The translations under genes were made by a program, and so were the position numbers. This document shows, in pieces, positions 9,683 to 18,959 of a stretch of 64,000 nucleotides of DNA. The notes beneath the pieces were generated by a model. It searched no databases. It was given only the letters and a program-made list of their open reading frames with translations, and was not told where the DNA came from. The stretch is from the NCBI GenBank assembly GCA_903909435.1, contig CAIVVT010000292.1:52985-116984 (forward strand), given 5' to 3'. Origin of the DNA: an uncultured Acidobacteriia bacterium (GTDB lineage: Bacteria; Acidobacteriota; Terriglobia; Bryobacterales; Bryobacteraceae). Within the stretch, counting starts at the first letter, position 1, and the number at the start of each line of letters is the position of its first letter.

Positions 9683-11872
9683 ATGGAAGTCCCAACTGTA
9701 TTGTGGCTATCGCCCCTGGTAACCGGTGGCGCGGTGGCCCTGCTGGCGATCTACGTCTGGCTGAACCGCAGTGTCCCAGGAGCGCGAATCCTCTTCGTCG
9801 CACTGCTCTCCATCGCTTTCTGGTCATTCAGCAGCGGGATGGAATACCGCGGCGGGACGCTCGAAGCGCGCGTCTTCTGGTGGGGCTTCGAGATTCCCGC
9901 GATTGCAGTCGTGCCCGTCTTCTGGTTCCTCCTGACCCGCACATATATTGGAAAGCCGTGGCGCGGCTGGCGGGTCGCGGCGCTATTTGTGATGCCACTC
10001 GCCACGGTCCTGATGCACTGGACCAGTGCCACCACTCACCTCTACTGGCGGCGGATCTGGCTCGCTGAAAACGGCAGTTTAGTGACGGTTGGGCGAGTTT
10101 ATGGGGCTGGGTTCTGGGTCTTCGTTACCTACAGCTATGCGCTGGTCACGATCACCGCGATTCTGCTGCTGCGCTTTGCCGCGCGCCATCCGGCACAACG
10201 CAGGCAGTCGTTCGTGCTGTTGGGCTCCATGCTGCTGCCGTGGGTGACGAACGTGCTGTATGTCTTCGACGTCGAGCCGCTGCGCTACATCGACTTGACA
10301 CCGCACGCGTTTCTGGTCACGGGAGTGGGTATCTGGTGGGCCTTGTACCGCTACCGCTTCCAGGGCATAGTGCCGGTCGCCTGGATGGGCGTGGTGCGGG
10401 GCATGGTCCACGGCGTGATCGTGTTCGACATTGAGGACCGCATAGCCGACCTGAATCCCGCTGCGGAGGCCCTGCTGGGTTGCCGCGCGGAGCAGGTGCA
10501 AGGGCATTACGCCACCGATGTTCTGGCCGGGCATCCGGGTCTGATCGAGGTGCTGGAAGGTGGATTGGAGGGCCCCGACGACGTCTGCGTCAGCCAGGGA
10601 GAGACGACGCTTGTCTGCGCGGCGCGGATGGCCGACGTGCGGCGCGGGAAGCGGCGGGTCGGGCGGATGATGACGCTGCGCGAAGTCACAGAGGAGCGCA
10701 AGGCCGCGGCGGAGTTGGAACAGGCCCGGCAATCAGCCGAGTCGGCGGCGGTGGCGAAGTCGCGCTTCCTCGCCAATATGAGCCACGAGATCCGGACGCC
10801 GATGAATGGCGTGCTGGGGATGATGGGGTTGCTGCTCGATTCCGGGCTCAACGAGGAACAGTTGAGCATGGCCGAAACGGTCCAGGAATCCGCCGAGAGC
10901 CTGCTGGCGCTGCTGAACGACATCCTGGATTATTCGCGTATCGACGCGGGCAAGCTGGAGTTGGAGAGCGTTCCATTTCACCTCACCCGCACGCTCGATC
11001 AGGTGGTTCGGCTGCTCAAGCCGGCGGCGGCCGGGAAGAACCTGGAGATCAGCTTGGACGTTTCGCCGGACGTGCCGGAAACGCTGCTGGGCGACCCCAC
11101 CCGGCTGCGGCAGGTGATGCTCAACCTGGTGGGCAATGCGATCAAGTTCACGCCGGCCGGATGGGTGCGAATCGGGGTGAGGCCGATCTCGGCCGACGCC
11201 GCGCACGCGACACTCGAGCTGACCGTCAGCGACAGCGGTATCGGCATCGCGCCTGAGCGCATCGGTCTGTTGTTCCAGGAGTTCCTCCAGGCGGACTCCA
11301 GCATCGCGCGCAACTACGGAGGCACAGGTCTCGGTCTGGCAATTTCCCGGCGCCTGCTGGAAATGATGGGAGGCTCGATCCGGGTGGAGTCCGTCCCGAA
11401 TCAGGGGACGGTGTTCACGCTCGAAGTGCCGTTTGTCTGTGCGGATGGGGCTAGCGCGAATGCCACTTCAAGCGCTAGCGGAGCGACCTGGGAGCGGCTA
11501 CCCGCATGGCGCGTGCTGCTGGCTGAAGACAACAAGGTCAACCAGCGCGTGGGGCAGAGCGTGCTGGAGAAGTTGGGTTGTCAGGTCGAAATCGCCGGTG
11601 ACGGACGTGCGGCCATCGCAGCCGTTCAAGGCGCACAGTACGACGTGATCCTGATGGACCTGCACATGCCAGGTGTAGACGGGCTGCAGGCAACACGGGA
11701 GATTCGAAAACTCGGAGTGGCCACGCCAATCGTGGCGCTGACGGCGAGCGTCGAACTCGAGACCAGAAACGCCTGCGCGCAAGCCGGGATGGACGGCTTT
11801 GTCAGCAAGCCGTTTCACCCCGGCGAAGTTGCCTCGGCGCTGAAGAGAGCGTTGGCGCAGGACTCCGCTTAA
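9683..11872 (+). CDS. Hybrid sensor histidine kinase with 7TM input and receiver
   Basis: This 729-residue protein has, in order, a seven-helix membrane region (about 1-225, HisKA_7TM type), a PAS-like segment (about 228-340), a HisKA dimerisation domain with H368 in SHEIRTPMNG, a HATPase domain and a C-terminal receiver. The ATPase domain shows the N box NLVGNAIKFTP, DSGIGIAP and GGTGLGLAIS. The receiver phospho-acceptor is D659 in ILMDLHMPG, with the conserved Lys in VSKPF. The kinase should autophosphorylate His368 and pass phosphate to its own receiver. No Hpt protein or separate regulator is adjacent, so the output is unknown. The signal is probably membrane-associated. Confidence 0.93.
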   Translation: MEVPTVLWLSPLVTGGAVALLAIYVWLNRSVPGARILFVALLSIAFWSFSSGMEYRGGTLEARVFWWGFEIPAIAVVPVFWFLLTRTYIGKPWRGWRVAALFVMPLATVLMHWTSATTHLYWRRIWLAENGSLVTVGRVYGAGFWVFVTYSYALVTITAILLLRFAARHPAQRRQSFVLLGSMLLPWVTNVLYVFDVEPLRYIDLTPHAFLVTGVGIWWALYRYRFQGIVPVAWMGVVRGMVHGVIVFDIEDRIADLNPAAEALLGCRAEQVQGHYATDVLAGHPGLIEVLEGGLEGPDDVCVSQGETTLVCAARMADVRRGKRRVGRMMTLREVTEERKAAAELEQARQSAESAAVAKSRFLANMSHEIRTPMNGVLGMMGLLLDSGLNEEQLSMAETVQESAESLLALLNDILDYSRIDAGKLELESVPFHLTRTLDQVVRLLKPAAAGKNLEISLDVSPDVPETLLGDPTRLRQVMLNLVGNAIKFTPAGWVRIGVRPISADAAHATLELTVSDSGIGIAPERIGLLFQEFLQADSSIARNYGGTGLGLAISRRLLEMMGGSIRVESVPNQGTVFTLEVPFVCADGASANATSSASGATWERLPAWRVLLAEDNKVNQRVGQSVLEKLGCQVEIAGDGRAAIAAVQGAQYDVILMDLHMPGVDGLQATREIRKLGVATPIVALTASVELETRNACAQAGMDGFVSKPFHPGEVASALKRALAQDSA

Positions 11873-11892
11873 GCACCCGGCACCGCCTCGCG

Positions 11893-13959
11893 TCAATCGC
11901 GGCGGATTCGCAGCAGCTTGTAGACGTTCGAGAAATCGTCGCTCCAGACCTTGAGCCAAGGAGCCGGTGCTGGCGGCTTCCCGGTTTTCAACTCCTGCTG
12001 TTGAAAGATCGCCTGATCCGACGCCAGCAACACCCAGGTGGTCCCGTAGCAGGTCTGGTCGTCGTTGTCGTCCGTTTCAAAAACGCGCGCGGTCTTGCCG
12101 AGCGCGACGGCGCCCCGCTCAAGGACCGGCTCCAGGTTGATGTAGCGGTTGGAAATGTGCACGGCCAGCACGCCCTGCGGAGTCAGGTGCCTGAAGTAGA
12201 GTTGCAGTGCCTCGCGTGTCAGGAGGTGGACCGGGATCGAGTCGCTGGAAAACGCATCGACGGCGATCAGGTCGTAGTTCTGAGGTTCCTGGCGCTCAAG
12301 CGAAAGGCGCGCGTCGCCCATGCGGATGTCCACCTGCGCATCGGCGTCCTTTAGATAAGTGAAGAAGGTGTTGGCGATGATCGGCACCATCGGGTTGATC
12401 TCGTAATAGCGGTAGAAATCGCCGGGGCGCGCGTACGCCGCCAGCGTGCCGGTCCCCAGGCCGATCAACGCCACCCGCTGTGGGGAGCCGATGACGCGCG
12501 CGGCCATGTAGCGCCCGATGCCGGTGTCCGCGCAGTAGTAAGTCACTGGCATTTTACGGCGAGCCGGGTGCGTGTACTGTTCGCCGTGGTTGATGGAGCC
12601 GTGGACCAGGCTGCGGTAGCCTTCCCAGTCGTAGTACTTGCCGTACTGCTGCACCTTCAGGCCGCCATAGAAATTGCGTCCCGCGAACAGGCTGTCCTTC
12701 ACGCTGTCGCGCATCATGCGTCCCAGGTAGCCGACCAGCAAAGCAGTGAGTGTGAAGATGACGATGGCGGGCCAGCCGAGCAGGTCGCGCCGGAAGGCCC
12801 AGGCTTTCTCGCGGAACAAAACCGCGACGGCCAGCAAGCCGCAAAGGCCGATGGAGATGGGGAATTCGTAATAAGAGTTGAAGATTGCGGGTGAGATCAG
12901 GGCCACGAAAATGCCGCCGATGGCACCGCCTACCGCGAGCATCAGAAAGTAGCCGGTCAGGTAGCGCGGGTGCGGCTTCAGCCTCGCCAGTTCGCCGTGG
13001 CAGACCATGCAGCATACGAAAAAAGCCGCCGAGAACGCCGCTATGGGCAGGAACACATTGGGCAAGTCGGCGGGCGATTTGTCCATCAGCCACGCGGTTG
13101 CGGCCAGCGCGACGGGCAGCAACACCAGGAAAGTCTTGCGGAGATACCAGCGCGAGGCGTCGAAGCAAAGGATGAAACTGAGCAGGTAAATCGCCAGCGG
13201 CAGCACCCACAGAAACGGCATCGGCGCCAGATCCATGGTCATATGACCGGTGAGCGCGAGCAGCAGCGTGGACGGGCAGGCGGCCAGAGCAACCCAGAAC
13301 AGGCGGAGAGTCCAGGTGGGTGGATCGCCGGCAGGTTCATCCTCCGCGTCAGCCCGCGCCGGCTGGTTCGCAGGGGCGGCGGCAGTCACGCTCTTCCAAC
13401 CCGTCCAGTTGCACAGCAGCGTAAACGCAGCGAATCCGGCGGACCACATCACTGCCTGATGCCGCAGCGTGAGCAGCGGCTCGATCAGTACCGGGTAGCT
13501 GAGCAGCGCGAGCATGGAGCCAAGATTCGAGAGCGCGTACAAACGGTACGGACTCGCGCCCGGTCTGGCCTGGACGAACCACGCCTGGACCAGCGGTCCG
13601 GTGGTGGAAAGCAGGAAATAGGGCAGGCCGACCGTCACGCCGAGCAGTCCGAGGATGTGCCAGACCGGGGCGGCCGAGCCGACGGGTTTCCACGCGGCAC
13701 TGGGGACGATGGGCAGAAGGAACAGACATGCGCCCATCAGGACCGAGTGCAGGATCCACTGCTGCTTGAGCTTAAGCCGCCGCACGATGCCGTGCGAATA
13801 GCCGTAGCCCAGCAACAGGGTGCATTGGAAGAAGAGTAAGCAGGCTGCCCAGACGGCCGCGCCTCCGCCAAACCACGGCAGAATCATCTTGGCGATCATG
13901 GGCTGAACCTGGAAGAGCAGGAACGCGCTCAGGAAAATGGTAAGAGCGTAGAGAAGCAT
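11893..13959 (-). CDS. Membrane protein fused to a spermidine-synthase-like domain
   Basis: From the ATG at 13959 the protein has 688 residues; an in-frame start 33 bases further upstream is less likely because the first helix (MLLYALTIFLSAFLLF) begins here. The first about 420 residues form many membrane helices. The C-terminal about 250 residues resemble spermidine synthase, with the AdoMet loop GLGTGTLAAYA, an acidic end of beta-2 (YYEINP) and DAFSSDSIPVHLLT. Such fused proteins are common in environmental bacteria and their reaction is not established. I would not call it SpeE without activity data. It converges on the histidine kinase gene, with 20 bases between stops. Confidence 0.85.
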   Translation of the reverse strand: MLLYALTIFLSAFLLFQVQPMIAKMILPWFGGGAAVWAACLLFFQCTLLLGYGYSHGIVRRLKLKQQWILHSVLMGACLFLLPIVPSAAWKPVGSAAPVWHILGLLGVTVGLPYFLLSTTGPLVQAWFVQARPGASPYRLYALSNLGSMLALLSYPVLIEPLLTLRHQAVMWSAGFAAFTLLCNWTGWKSVTAAAPANQPARADAEDEPAGDPPTWTLRLFWVALAACPSTLLLALTGHMTMDLAPMPFLWVLPLAIYLLSFILCFDASRWYLRKTFLVLLPVALAATAWLMDKSPADLPNVFLPIAAFSAAFFVCCMVCHGELARLKPHPRYLTGYFLMLAVGGAIGGIFVALISPAIFNSYYEFPISIGLCGLLAVAVLFREKAWAFRRDLLGWPAIVIFTLTALLVGYLGRMMRDSVKDSLFAGRNFYGGLKVQQYGKYYDWEGYRSLVHGSINHGEQYTHPARRKMPVTYYCADTGIGRYMAARVIGSPQRVALIGLGTGTLAAYARPGDFYRYYEINPMVPIIANTFFTYLKDADAQVDIRMGDARLSLERQEPQNYDLIAVDAFSSDSIPVHLLTREALQLYFRHLTPQGVLAVHISNRYINLEPVLERGAVALGKTARVFETDDNDDQTCYGTTWVLLASDQAIFQQQELKTGKPPAPAPWLKVWSDDFSNVYKLLRIRRD

Positions 13960-14267
13960 TGGCGAACCACCGATTTTACTGAATCCGGCCACCCCGGCGT
14001 CAGGAATTCTCCACGTGTCCGGACACTACCCGAGCGGCAGTTTGGCGATTCTGTTGGGTGCGCGAAAAAGAGCCGCCTTCGGGAACCGGTCCGTTTCCCG
14101 AAGGCGGCAAAGTGCAAGGTGCGGCGAGTATTGAGGGAGTCCGTGACGCGTGGTCAGCTAAGCCGTCACCGGTTCAATTCTTTTGACCGCCTTGAAGCGG
14201 CTCTCCCGTTCTTCGACGGGTTAGGCGCGCAGCGGAGCCGGCCGCCGCGCGCCAAGGGTTGAGTTGC
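13960..14267. other. Gap holding a terminator
   Basis: These 308 bases between two minus-strand genes hold the strong hairpin at 14072-14108 described separately. The remainder holds the upstream region of the membrane/spermidine-synthase-like gene. No further gene was seen. Confidence 0.5.
14072..14108 (-). terminator. Intrinsic terminator downstream of the BON gene
   Basis: A perfect 14-base inverted repeat, GCCGCCTTCGGGAA (14072-14085) and its complement (14095-14108), has a 9-base loop. On the minus strand it is followed by TCTTTTTCGC. It lies about 160 bases after the BON-domain gene stop and is oriented to end its transcript before the next minus-strand gene. Confidence 0.85.
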
Positions 14268-14792
14268 CTAGCTCTTGCTCACAACGAGTTCATTCTTCAC
14301 CGAGAACACATTCGGAATCTCGTTGACACGAATGTTCAGAGCGTCCTTGTCGGCCTGCGTCGGCACGCTGCCAACCAGCGTGATATCTCCGTTTTTCACG
14401 AGGATCCGCACCGGCGGGAGGGGCATGGACGCTACTCGCGACATCGTGGGCCACGAATACACGGTCTTCCAGGCTGCCAACCTGATCTGGTCATCGAAGC
14501 GCGAAAGTGGCAGCACTTCGATCTGATTCGAGACGCTGGTAACGCCCGGTATACCTTTGACGACATTCACGGCATCGGCAGCTAACACAGGGTAATGCAC
14601 TGCGCCGCTGAGCGTTACCTCGTTGCCATTTACCTCGTAGGCGATGGCATCGAAGACGCCGTAGTAGGGCAGCATGTTGAGTTCATGCCGCACTTTGTCG
14701 TCGAGCGAAACATCCTTCGCCGGCAAGCCTCGCACTACTAACAGCGCTCCGAACACCACTCCTAGAACACTCCGATTCATAAGTTTTCTCAT
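14268..14792 (-). CDS. Secreted protein with two BON domains
   Basis: The 174-residue protein has a signal peptide (MRKLMNRSVLGVVFGALLVV) and two BON-like repeats, about residues 29-95 and 97-172. Each has the pattern of an alpha helix then GNEVTLSGAV or GDITLVGSVP, then a helix and a strand (GVTSVSNQIEV, NVFSVKNELVV). BON domains occur in OsmY-like periplasmic stress proteins and bind phospholipid or envelope components. A good AGAGGCAGG lies upstream of the ATG at 14792. It stands alone with its own terminator. Confidence 0.87.
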   Translation of the reverse strand: MRKLMNRSVLGVVFGALLVVRGLPAKDVSLDDKVRHELNMLPYYGVFDAIAYEVNGNEVTLSGAVHYPVLAADAVNVVKGIPGVTSVSNQIEVLPLSRFDDQIRLAAWKTVYSWPTMSRVASMPLPPVRILVKNGDITLVGSVPTQADKDALNIRVNEIPNVFSVKNELVVSKS

Positions 14793-14986
14793 TGTCTTAC
14801 CTGCCTCTCTGCTATTTTTAGCTAGCTGCCTATAAGTACGCAGGAGGCGAGAAAACGGTTGCGAAATTGCAAATAGTTCTATTGGGCTATAGCGCTGAAA
14901 TAATGGATGTTGAGTGGGAATGCAAGCGGGAATGGAACTCGATTAGACGCACGGTGACGCCGTTTGGTTGCTAGTGTATTGAATGA

Positions 14987-15859
14987 CTATCTTAGTCCAG
15001 CAGCTTTCAGCCAAACGATCAATTCCGCAGGATCGTCACTAATTATGGCGTCCACTTGTGCATTGACAAGCATGCGCCATTGCCCGGGACTATTGGCGGT
15101 CCAAGGGACAACCTGAATGCCCGCCCTGTGCGCCGCCTGCACCGCTTCATTCGTCGCCAGGGTGAACTGGGGAGAGACGATTTCCACGGCCTTCCCTTCG
15201 CTCCCGGCCTCCTGGGCAATCGCGACGAACGATTTGGGCGGGCCGCTGTACAGCGCCGACAGGCGGAGTTTCGGAGCGAGCTTGCGCACCTCTTTCAGCG
15301 TGCGAAAGTCGAAGCTCTGCACGATGACCCGCCGCTCCATCCCATGCTTGCGAACCAGGTCCACAACCAGTTTGGCGAAAGTGGCAGGGTCCGGCGCCAG
15401 ATCCGGAGTTTGAGGATCGATTTTCGTTTCGATATTGAATTGAACGAGGCTCGCCGCGGCGAAGTCGAAGACCTCCTCGAGCGTGGGCATTTTCGTTCCG
15501 GGCACGGGTTGCTGCTTCGGGAAAGACGGGTGCTGGAGTGCCCCACAGTCCCACTGCCGGACCTGGAGGAATGTGAGCTTGTGGATCGCAGTCTCGCCGC
15601 CTTCCGGCCCCTGGCAGATCGACCTGTTCATGTGCGGATCGTGCGATATCACGACGACGTTGTCTCGCGTAACGGCCATGTCGAGTTCGAGCACGTCGAC
15701 GCCCTGGCCGATGGCGTACTCGAACGCGGGAAGCGTGTTCTCGGGCCGCAACGCGCGCGCTCCGCGGTGACCGTGGACAAGAATGTGCGTTTGGGAAGTG
15801 AGGGTCATGACGGCGATTGCAGCAACGGCGGCAAGTCTGACACACAAAGGGGCGCGCAT
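14987..15859 (-). CDS. Glycerophosphodiester phosphodiesterase, exported
   Basis: A 290-residue GDPD-family enzyme with a signal peptide (MRAPLCVRLAAVAAIAVMTL). Catalytic and metal residues are visible: H31, R32 and E40 in HGHRGARALRPENT, E58 and D60 in VLELDMAVT, and H73 in ISHDPH. The enzyme cleaves glycerophosphodiesters from deacylated phospholipids to glycerol 3-phosphate and an alcohol, here probably in the periplasm. The TIM-barrel ends with the SDDPAELIVWL segment common to the family. The closest family type is UgpQ/GlpQ-like, but I cannot separate these by eye. It stands alone, with no glycerol 3-phosphate transporter nearby. Confidence 0.9.
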   Translation of the reverse strand: MRAPLCVRLAAVAAIAVMTLTSQTHILVHGHRGARALRPENTLPAFEYAIGQGVDVLELDMAVTRDNVVVISHDPHMNRSICQGPEGGETAIHKLTFLQVRQWDCGALQHPSFPKQQPVPGTKMPTLEEVFDFAAASLVQFNIETKIDPQTPDLAPDPATFAKLVVDLVRKHGMERRVIVQSFDFRTLKEVRKLAPKLRLSALYSGPPKSFVAIAQEAGSEGKAVEIVSPQFTLATNEAVQAAHRAGIQVVPWTANSPGQWRMLVNAQVDAIISDDPAELIVWLKAAGLR

Positions 15860-16216
15860 CTCACTATGGAGGATACGCCACGGGGACTACAAGCCGATGA
15901 CGGAGGCAGGCTGAATGGGGCCGTCGGCCACTTGGCCTGCAGCGGAGTGACTTAGAAGGGGCCAGAATGAAGCGAATAGCGGCGTCGCTTCAATCGCCTC
16001 AAAAGCCCAAACCGTAACACTTTACGGTTTTGACTTCCAAGCTATTGATTCTAAACGGGCTAATTTCGAAAACCGTAAGTCCTTACCGTTTAGGATTCCG
16101 CCCAATTCCGCCAAACCGCGTCGCGCACACGTAGCTGGAATTGCAAACACGGTGTTCAAACGCGGTTGCTGCGACTCAGGACCTGGTCAACACTCTGCTG
16201 CGGGGTAGTACGGTAG
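15860..16216. other. Gap holding repeat copy 2
   Basis: These 357 bases between two minus-strand genes contain the second copy of the dispersed palindromic repeat (16009-16055) and a further near-palindrome at 16070-16092. No protein-coding frame was recognised. Confidence 0.5.
16009..16055. repeat. Dispersed palindromic repeat, copy 2
   Basis: A perfect 9-base inverted repeat, AAACCGTAA (16009-16017) and TTACGGTTT (16022-16030), is followed by the core CAAGCTATTGATTCTAAA (16038-16055). That core is the exact reverse complement of 6500-6517. A further imperfect palindrome on the same theme (AACCGTAAG, then CTTACCGTT) follows at 16071-16091. The copy sits between two unrelated genes, as expected for a dispersed intergenic repeat. 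Confidence 0.8.
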
Positions 16217-17560
16217 TTAATACTTCCAGCCCTTCCGCACGTAGGGCTTGACGAACTTGTTGGCTTCGCTGTTGTTGGTGATCTTCAGTTTGGCCGAATC
16301 CCACTGCAACTTGCCTTCGCTGCGCTGTGCGATCACACCCAGCGCCACCCACTCGGTGAACGGACCGGAGTAACTGAAGTTCGAGCAAGCCGGATCGCCG
16401 CCCTTGCAGGCGCGAATCCAGTCGCGGTAGTGGCCCGGCGAACGGGTCAGCAACTTCTGCGGGAACTTGTAGTCCTTCATCTTGTCGTCGGGCACCAAAC
16501 GCGTCCCGTCGCCGTAGGTGCCGGTCGTGATGAAGCCCCTGTCGCCGATGAACAGGCTGCCATTGCTCGGATCGCCGATGTCGCCGAGCTTGACGTCCGC
16601 CGGCAAGCCTTCCGGCACCGGTGGTTTCAGCCCGCCTTCGTACCAGAACACGTTCACCGGCGGCATGTTGCCGCGCGCGGCGAACTCAAACTTCACGATC
16701 GACTTGGTCGGAAACGTGTACGGGTTCTTGCCCTCGATTTTGATGCACTCCACGCTGATGGGCGCGTCCAGCAGCAATGACCAGTTCACCGAGTCGAGGA
16801 TGTGGCAGGCCATATCGCCGAGCGCGCCGCAGCCAAAGTCGTACCAGCCGCGCCAATTGAACGGGCAATATTCCTTGTTGTAGGGGCGCGTGGCTGCTGT
16901 GCCGAGCCAGACATCCCAATCCATCGTCGGCGGCACCGGCTCTTCGGGCAGCGGGTGGTCGATACCCTGCGGCCAGATCGGCCGGTTGGTCCAGGCATGA
17001 ACTTCCTTCACCGCGCCAATGTCGCCGTTCCAGATCATTTCGCACAGTTTGCGCGTGCCCTCGCCGGAGTGGCCCTGGTTGCCCATCTGGGTCGCCACGC
17101 CGTACTTGCGCGCGGCATCGGCCAGCATACGGGCTTCGAAGACCGTATGTGTCAGCGGCTTCTGGCAGTAAACGTGTTTCCCGCGCTCCATCGCCCACAT
17201 GGCCGCCGGGGCATGCGTATGGTCGGGCGTGGCGACAATCACCGCGTCGATGTTGTTGCGCTCTTTATCGAGCATCTGGCGGTAGTCTTTGTACTGCTTC
17301 GCGTTCGGGAACTCCGTGAAAGTCTTGGCCGCGGACTTCCAGTCTGGGTCCGCAAAAGCAACGATATTCTCGGTCGCGCAGCCGGTGATGTCGCTGTGCC
17401 CTTTGCCGCCGGCGCCGATGGCTGCGATGTTCAACTTCTCGTTCGGCGACTTGTAACCGAGCCGCTTGAGAGACGGCGTGCTCTTGGCTTCCAGCTTCGA
17501 AGCCGCCAGCGCGGCAGCCGAGCTAAAGAAAAAATACCTACGCGATAATCCGCTTGACAT
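16217..17560 (-). CDS. Gfo/Idh/MocA family oxidoreductase, Tat-exported
   Basis: The 447-residue protein starts with a Tat motif (SRRYFFFSSAAALAASKL). A Rossmann fold follows, with AAIGAGGKGHSD and ATPDHTHAPAA, and the EKPL-type loop appears as CQKPLTHT. The C-terminal half matches the bacterial-type dehydrogenase domain of this superfamily, with WRGWYDFGCGALGDMACHI. Such secreted members are very frequent in Acidobacteria and Planctomycetes and probably act on sugars or sugar derivatives with bound NAD(P). It differs from the GH109-like enzyme at 1498. It lies 83 bases downstream of the smr gene on the same strand. The substrate is unknown. Confidence 0.88.
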   Translation of the reverse strand: MSSGLSRRYFFFSSAAALAASKLEAKSTPSLKRLGYKSPNEKLNIAAIGAGGKGHSDITGCATENIVAFADPDWKSAAKTFTEFPNAKQYKDYRQMLDKERNNIDAVIVATPDHTHAPAAMWAMERGKHVYCQKPLTHTVFEARMLADAARKYGVATQMGNQGHSGEGTRKLCEMIWNGDIGAVKEVHAWTNRPIWPQGIDHPLPEEPVPPTMDWDVWLGTAATRPYNKEYCPFNWRGWYDFGCGALGDMACHILDSVNWSLLLDAPISVECIKIEGKNPYTFPTKSIVKFEFAARGNMPPVNVFWYEGGLKPPVPEGLPADVKLGDIGDPSNGSLFIGDRGFITTGTYGDGTRLVPDDKMKDYKFPQKLLTRSPGHYRDWIRACKGGDPACSNFSYSGPFTEWVALGVIAQRSEGKLQWDSAKLKITNNSEANKFVKPYVRKGWKY

Positions 17561-17643
17561 GACCTCTCCCTGCTGAATTGCCGGTCCCGATTACGTCCGG
17601 CTACTGTACCTTAAACTGGCGTGCCGCGAGAACTGAGAGCCAC

Positions 17644-17916
17644 TTACTTCAGGTCGACGAGCGTCGCGCCCCATCCTCCGGCGTCTTCCGGCGCGGTCCT
17701 GAAACCAGCGACCAGGGGCGAGTGCGAAAGAACCGACCTGACGATTTCCCGCTGTACGCCGATGCCTTTGCCGTGGACGATCCGCAGCGCCTTTAATCCT
17801 ATCGCGGATGCTTGTTCCAGGTAAGCCTCGACGGCGGCTTTGACGTCGCGTGGGGCAAAAGTATGCAGGTCGAATTCGCCGGTGATAGGAATCGAAACGG
17901 GCTCGTCGAATTCCAT
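17644..17916 (-). CDS. Small Smr-domain protein
   Basis: The 90-residue protein is essentially one Smr domain. It has the DLH motif (GEFDLHTFAPRDV, residues 13-25) and the HGKG motif (RIVHGKGIGV, 45-54), with the closing GGWGATLVDLK. Smr domains occur in MutS2 and as small nucleases that cut branched DNA or collided-ribosome mRNA; here no partner domain is present. A longer frame runs upstream, but the ATG at 17916 sits 11 bases after the moaA stop, which fits a tightly packed operon nadA-moaA-smr. Confidence 0.82.
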   Translation of the reverse strand: MEFDEPVSIPITGEFDLHTFAPRDVKAAVEAYLEQASAIGLKALRIVHGKGIGVQREIVRSVLSHSPLVAGFRTAPEDAGGWGATLVDLK

Positions 17917-17927
17917 ATTGCCTGGCC

Positions 17928-18941
17928 CTATCCGCCGATAGAGTACATCGGGCGCGGAGGGGCGACGAAGCCGGCACTCGCGATTTCGTGTCCCAGCCAT
18001 TTGCCGCGCACGGTGGAGGCGATCGTCTGAGCCACTTCGCTGTCGGGCGACCCGTTCCGCAGCAACTCTCTCACGTCCGTCTCTTCCATGGCGAACAGGC
18101 AGTAGCGAATTCTGCCATCGGAGGTGAGGCGGATGCGGTTGCAATTGAGGCAGAAGGGCCGGCTGACCGAGGCGATGAAACCGACACGTCCGCCGCCGTC
18201 CTGGTAGCGGTATTCGAGCGCCGGCGCTCGAGGGTCGGCGTCCGGAATCGCCTCCAGCGGGCCGACCTCGCGCTCCAGCACGGCCAGGATCTCGTCCATC
18301 GTCAGGACCTTGGAGCGATCCCAAAGATGTTGACCGTCGAGCGGCATGAACTCGATGAAGCGCACCTCAAAGTCGTGCTTTCGCCCAAACAGCGCCAGCG
18401 GCACGATGTCGGGCTCGGTTAGCCCTTTCAGCGCCACGGCATTTATTTTGATCGGATCGAAGCCGGCTTCCCTGGCCGCTGCCAGCCCGTCCAGCACGTT
18501 GCCAAGATCGTCGCGCCGCGCGATATGCAGGAAGCGTTCGCGGTCCAGCGTATCGAGATGCACGTTCAACCGCCGCAGTCCCGCCGCGTGCAGGGCAGTC
18601 GCCTGCTGCTTCAGCAGCACGCCGTTGGTGGTCAGCGCCATCTCGCTCAACCCGTCGATCCGGCGCAACATGGCGACCAGCGCGGGGAGGTCTTTTCTCA
18701 CCAACGGTTCGCCGCCCGTGATGCGTACCTTCGTCACGCCGAGCGAGACCGCGATGCGCACGAAGCGTTCGATCTCCTCGTAGGTGAGGATCTCGGAGTG
18801 CGGGCGAAATGGGGCGCCCGTCTCAGGCATGCAGTAGGAACAGCGGATATTGCAGCGATCCGTAACGCTGATGCGCAGGCTATCGTGGACTCTCCCGAAT
18901 GTGTCGATCAAAGCACCTGGCAGAGCGGCGGGCATGCTCAT
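17928..18941 (-). CDS. moaA: GTP 3',8-cyclase MoaA
   Basis: A 337-residue radical SAM enzyme for the first step of molybdenum cofactor synthesis (GTP to 3',8-cyclo-7,8-dihydro-GTP). The SAM cluster cysteines are C30, C34 and C37 in DRCNIRCSYCMPE. GGEPLVRKDL follows, and the C-terminal GTP-side cluster appears as FCLNCNRIRLTSDGRIRYC. The protein ends in GG, the conserved C-terminal tail needed for activity. It lies 18 bases after nadA, another Fe-S enzyme, and 11 bases before smr. No moaC or moaE is in the window. Confidence 0.97.
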   Translation of the reverse strand: MSMPAALPGALIDTFGRVHDSLRISVTDRCNIRCSYCMPETGAPFRPHSEILTYEEIERFVRIAVSLGVTKVRITGGEPLVRKDLPALVAMLRRIDGLSEMALTTNGVLLKQQATALHAAGLRRLNVHLDTLDRERFLHIARRDDLGNVLDGLAAAREAGFDPIKINAVALKGLTEPDIVPLALFGRKHDFEVRFIEFMPLDGQHLWDRSKVLTMDEILAVLEREVGPLEAIPDADPRAPALEYRYQDGGGRVGFIASVSRPFCLNCNRIRLTSDGRIRYCLFAMEETDVRELLRNGSPDSEVAQTIASTVRGKWLGHEIASAGFVAPPRPMYSIGG

Positions 18942-18959
18942 CGCGCGTGTGCCTCCCGC

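Noticed and set aside
12970..13839. A 289-residue plus frame inside the spermidine-synthase-like gene.
   Set aside because: Its composition is extreme (Gln, Arg and Glu repeats) and there is no RBS. The minus gene is clearly membrane-like with an AdoMet motif.
14857..14870. A GG-N10-GC pattern resembling a sigma-54 promoter on the plus strand.
   Set aside because: No plus-strand gene lies downstream within reach, and the consensus match outside the GG and GC pairs is weak.
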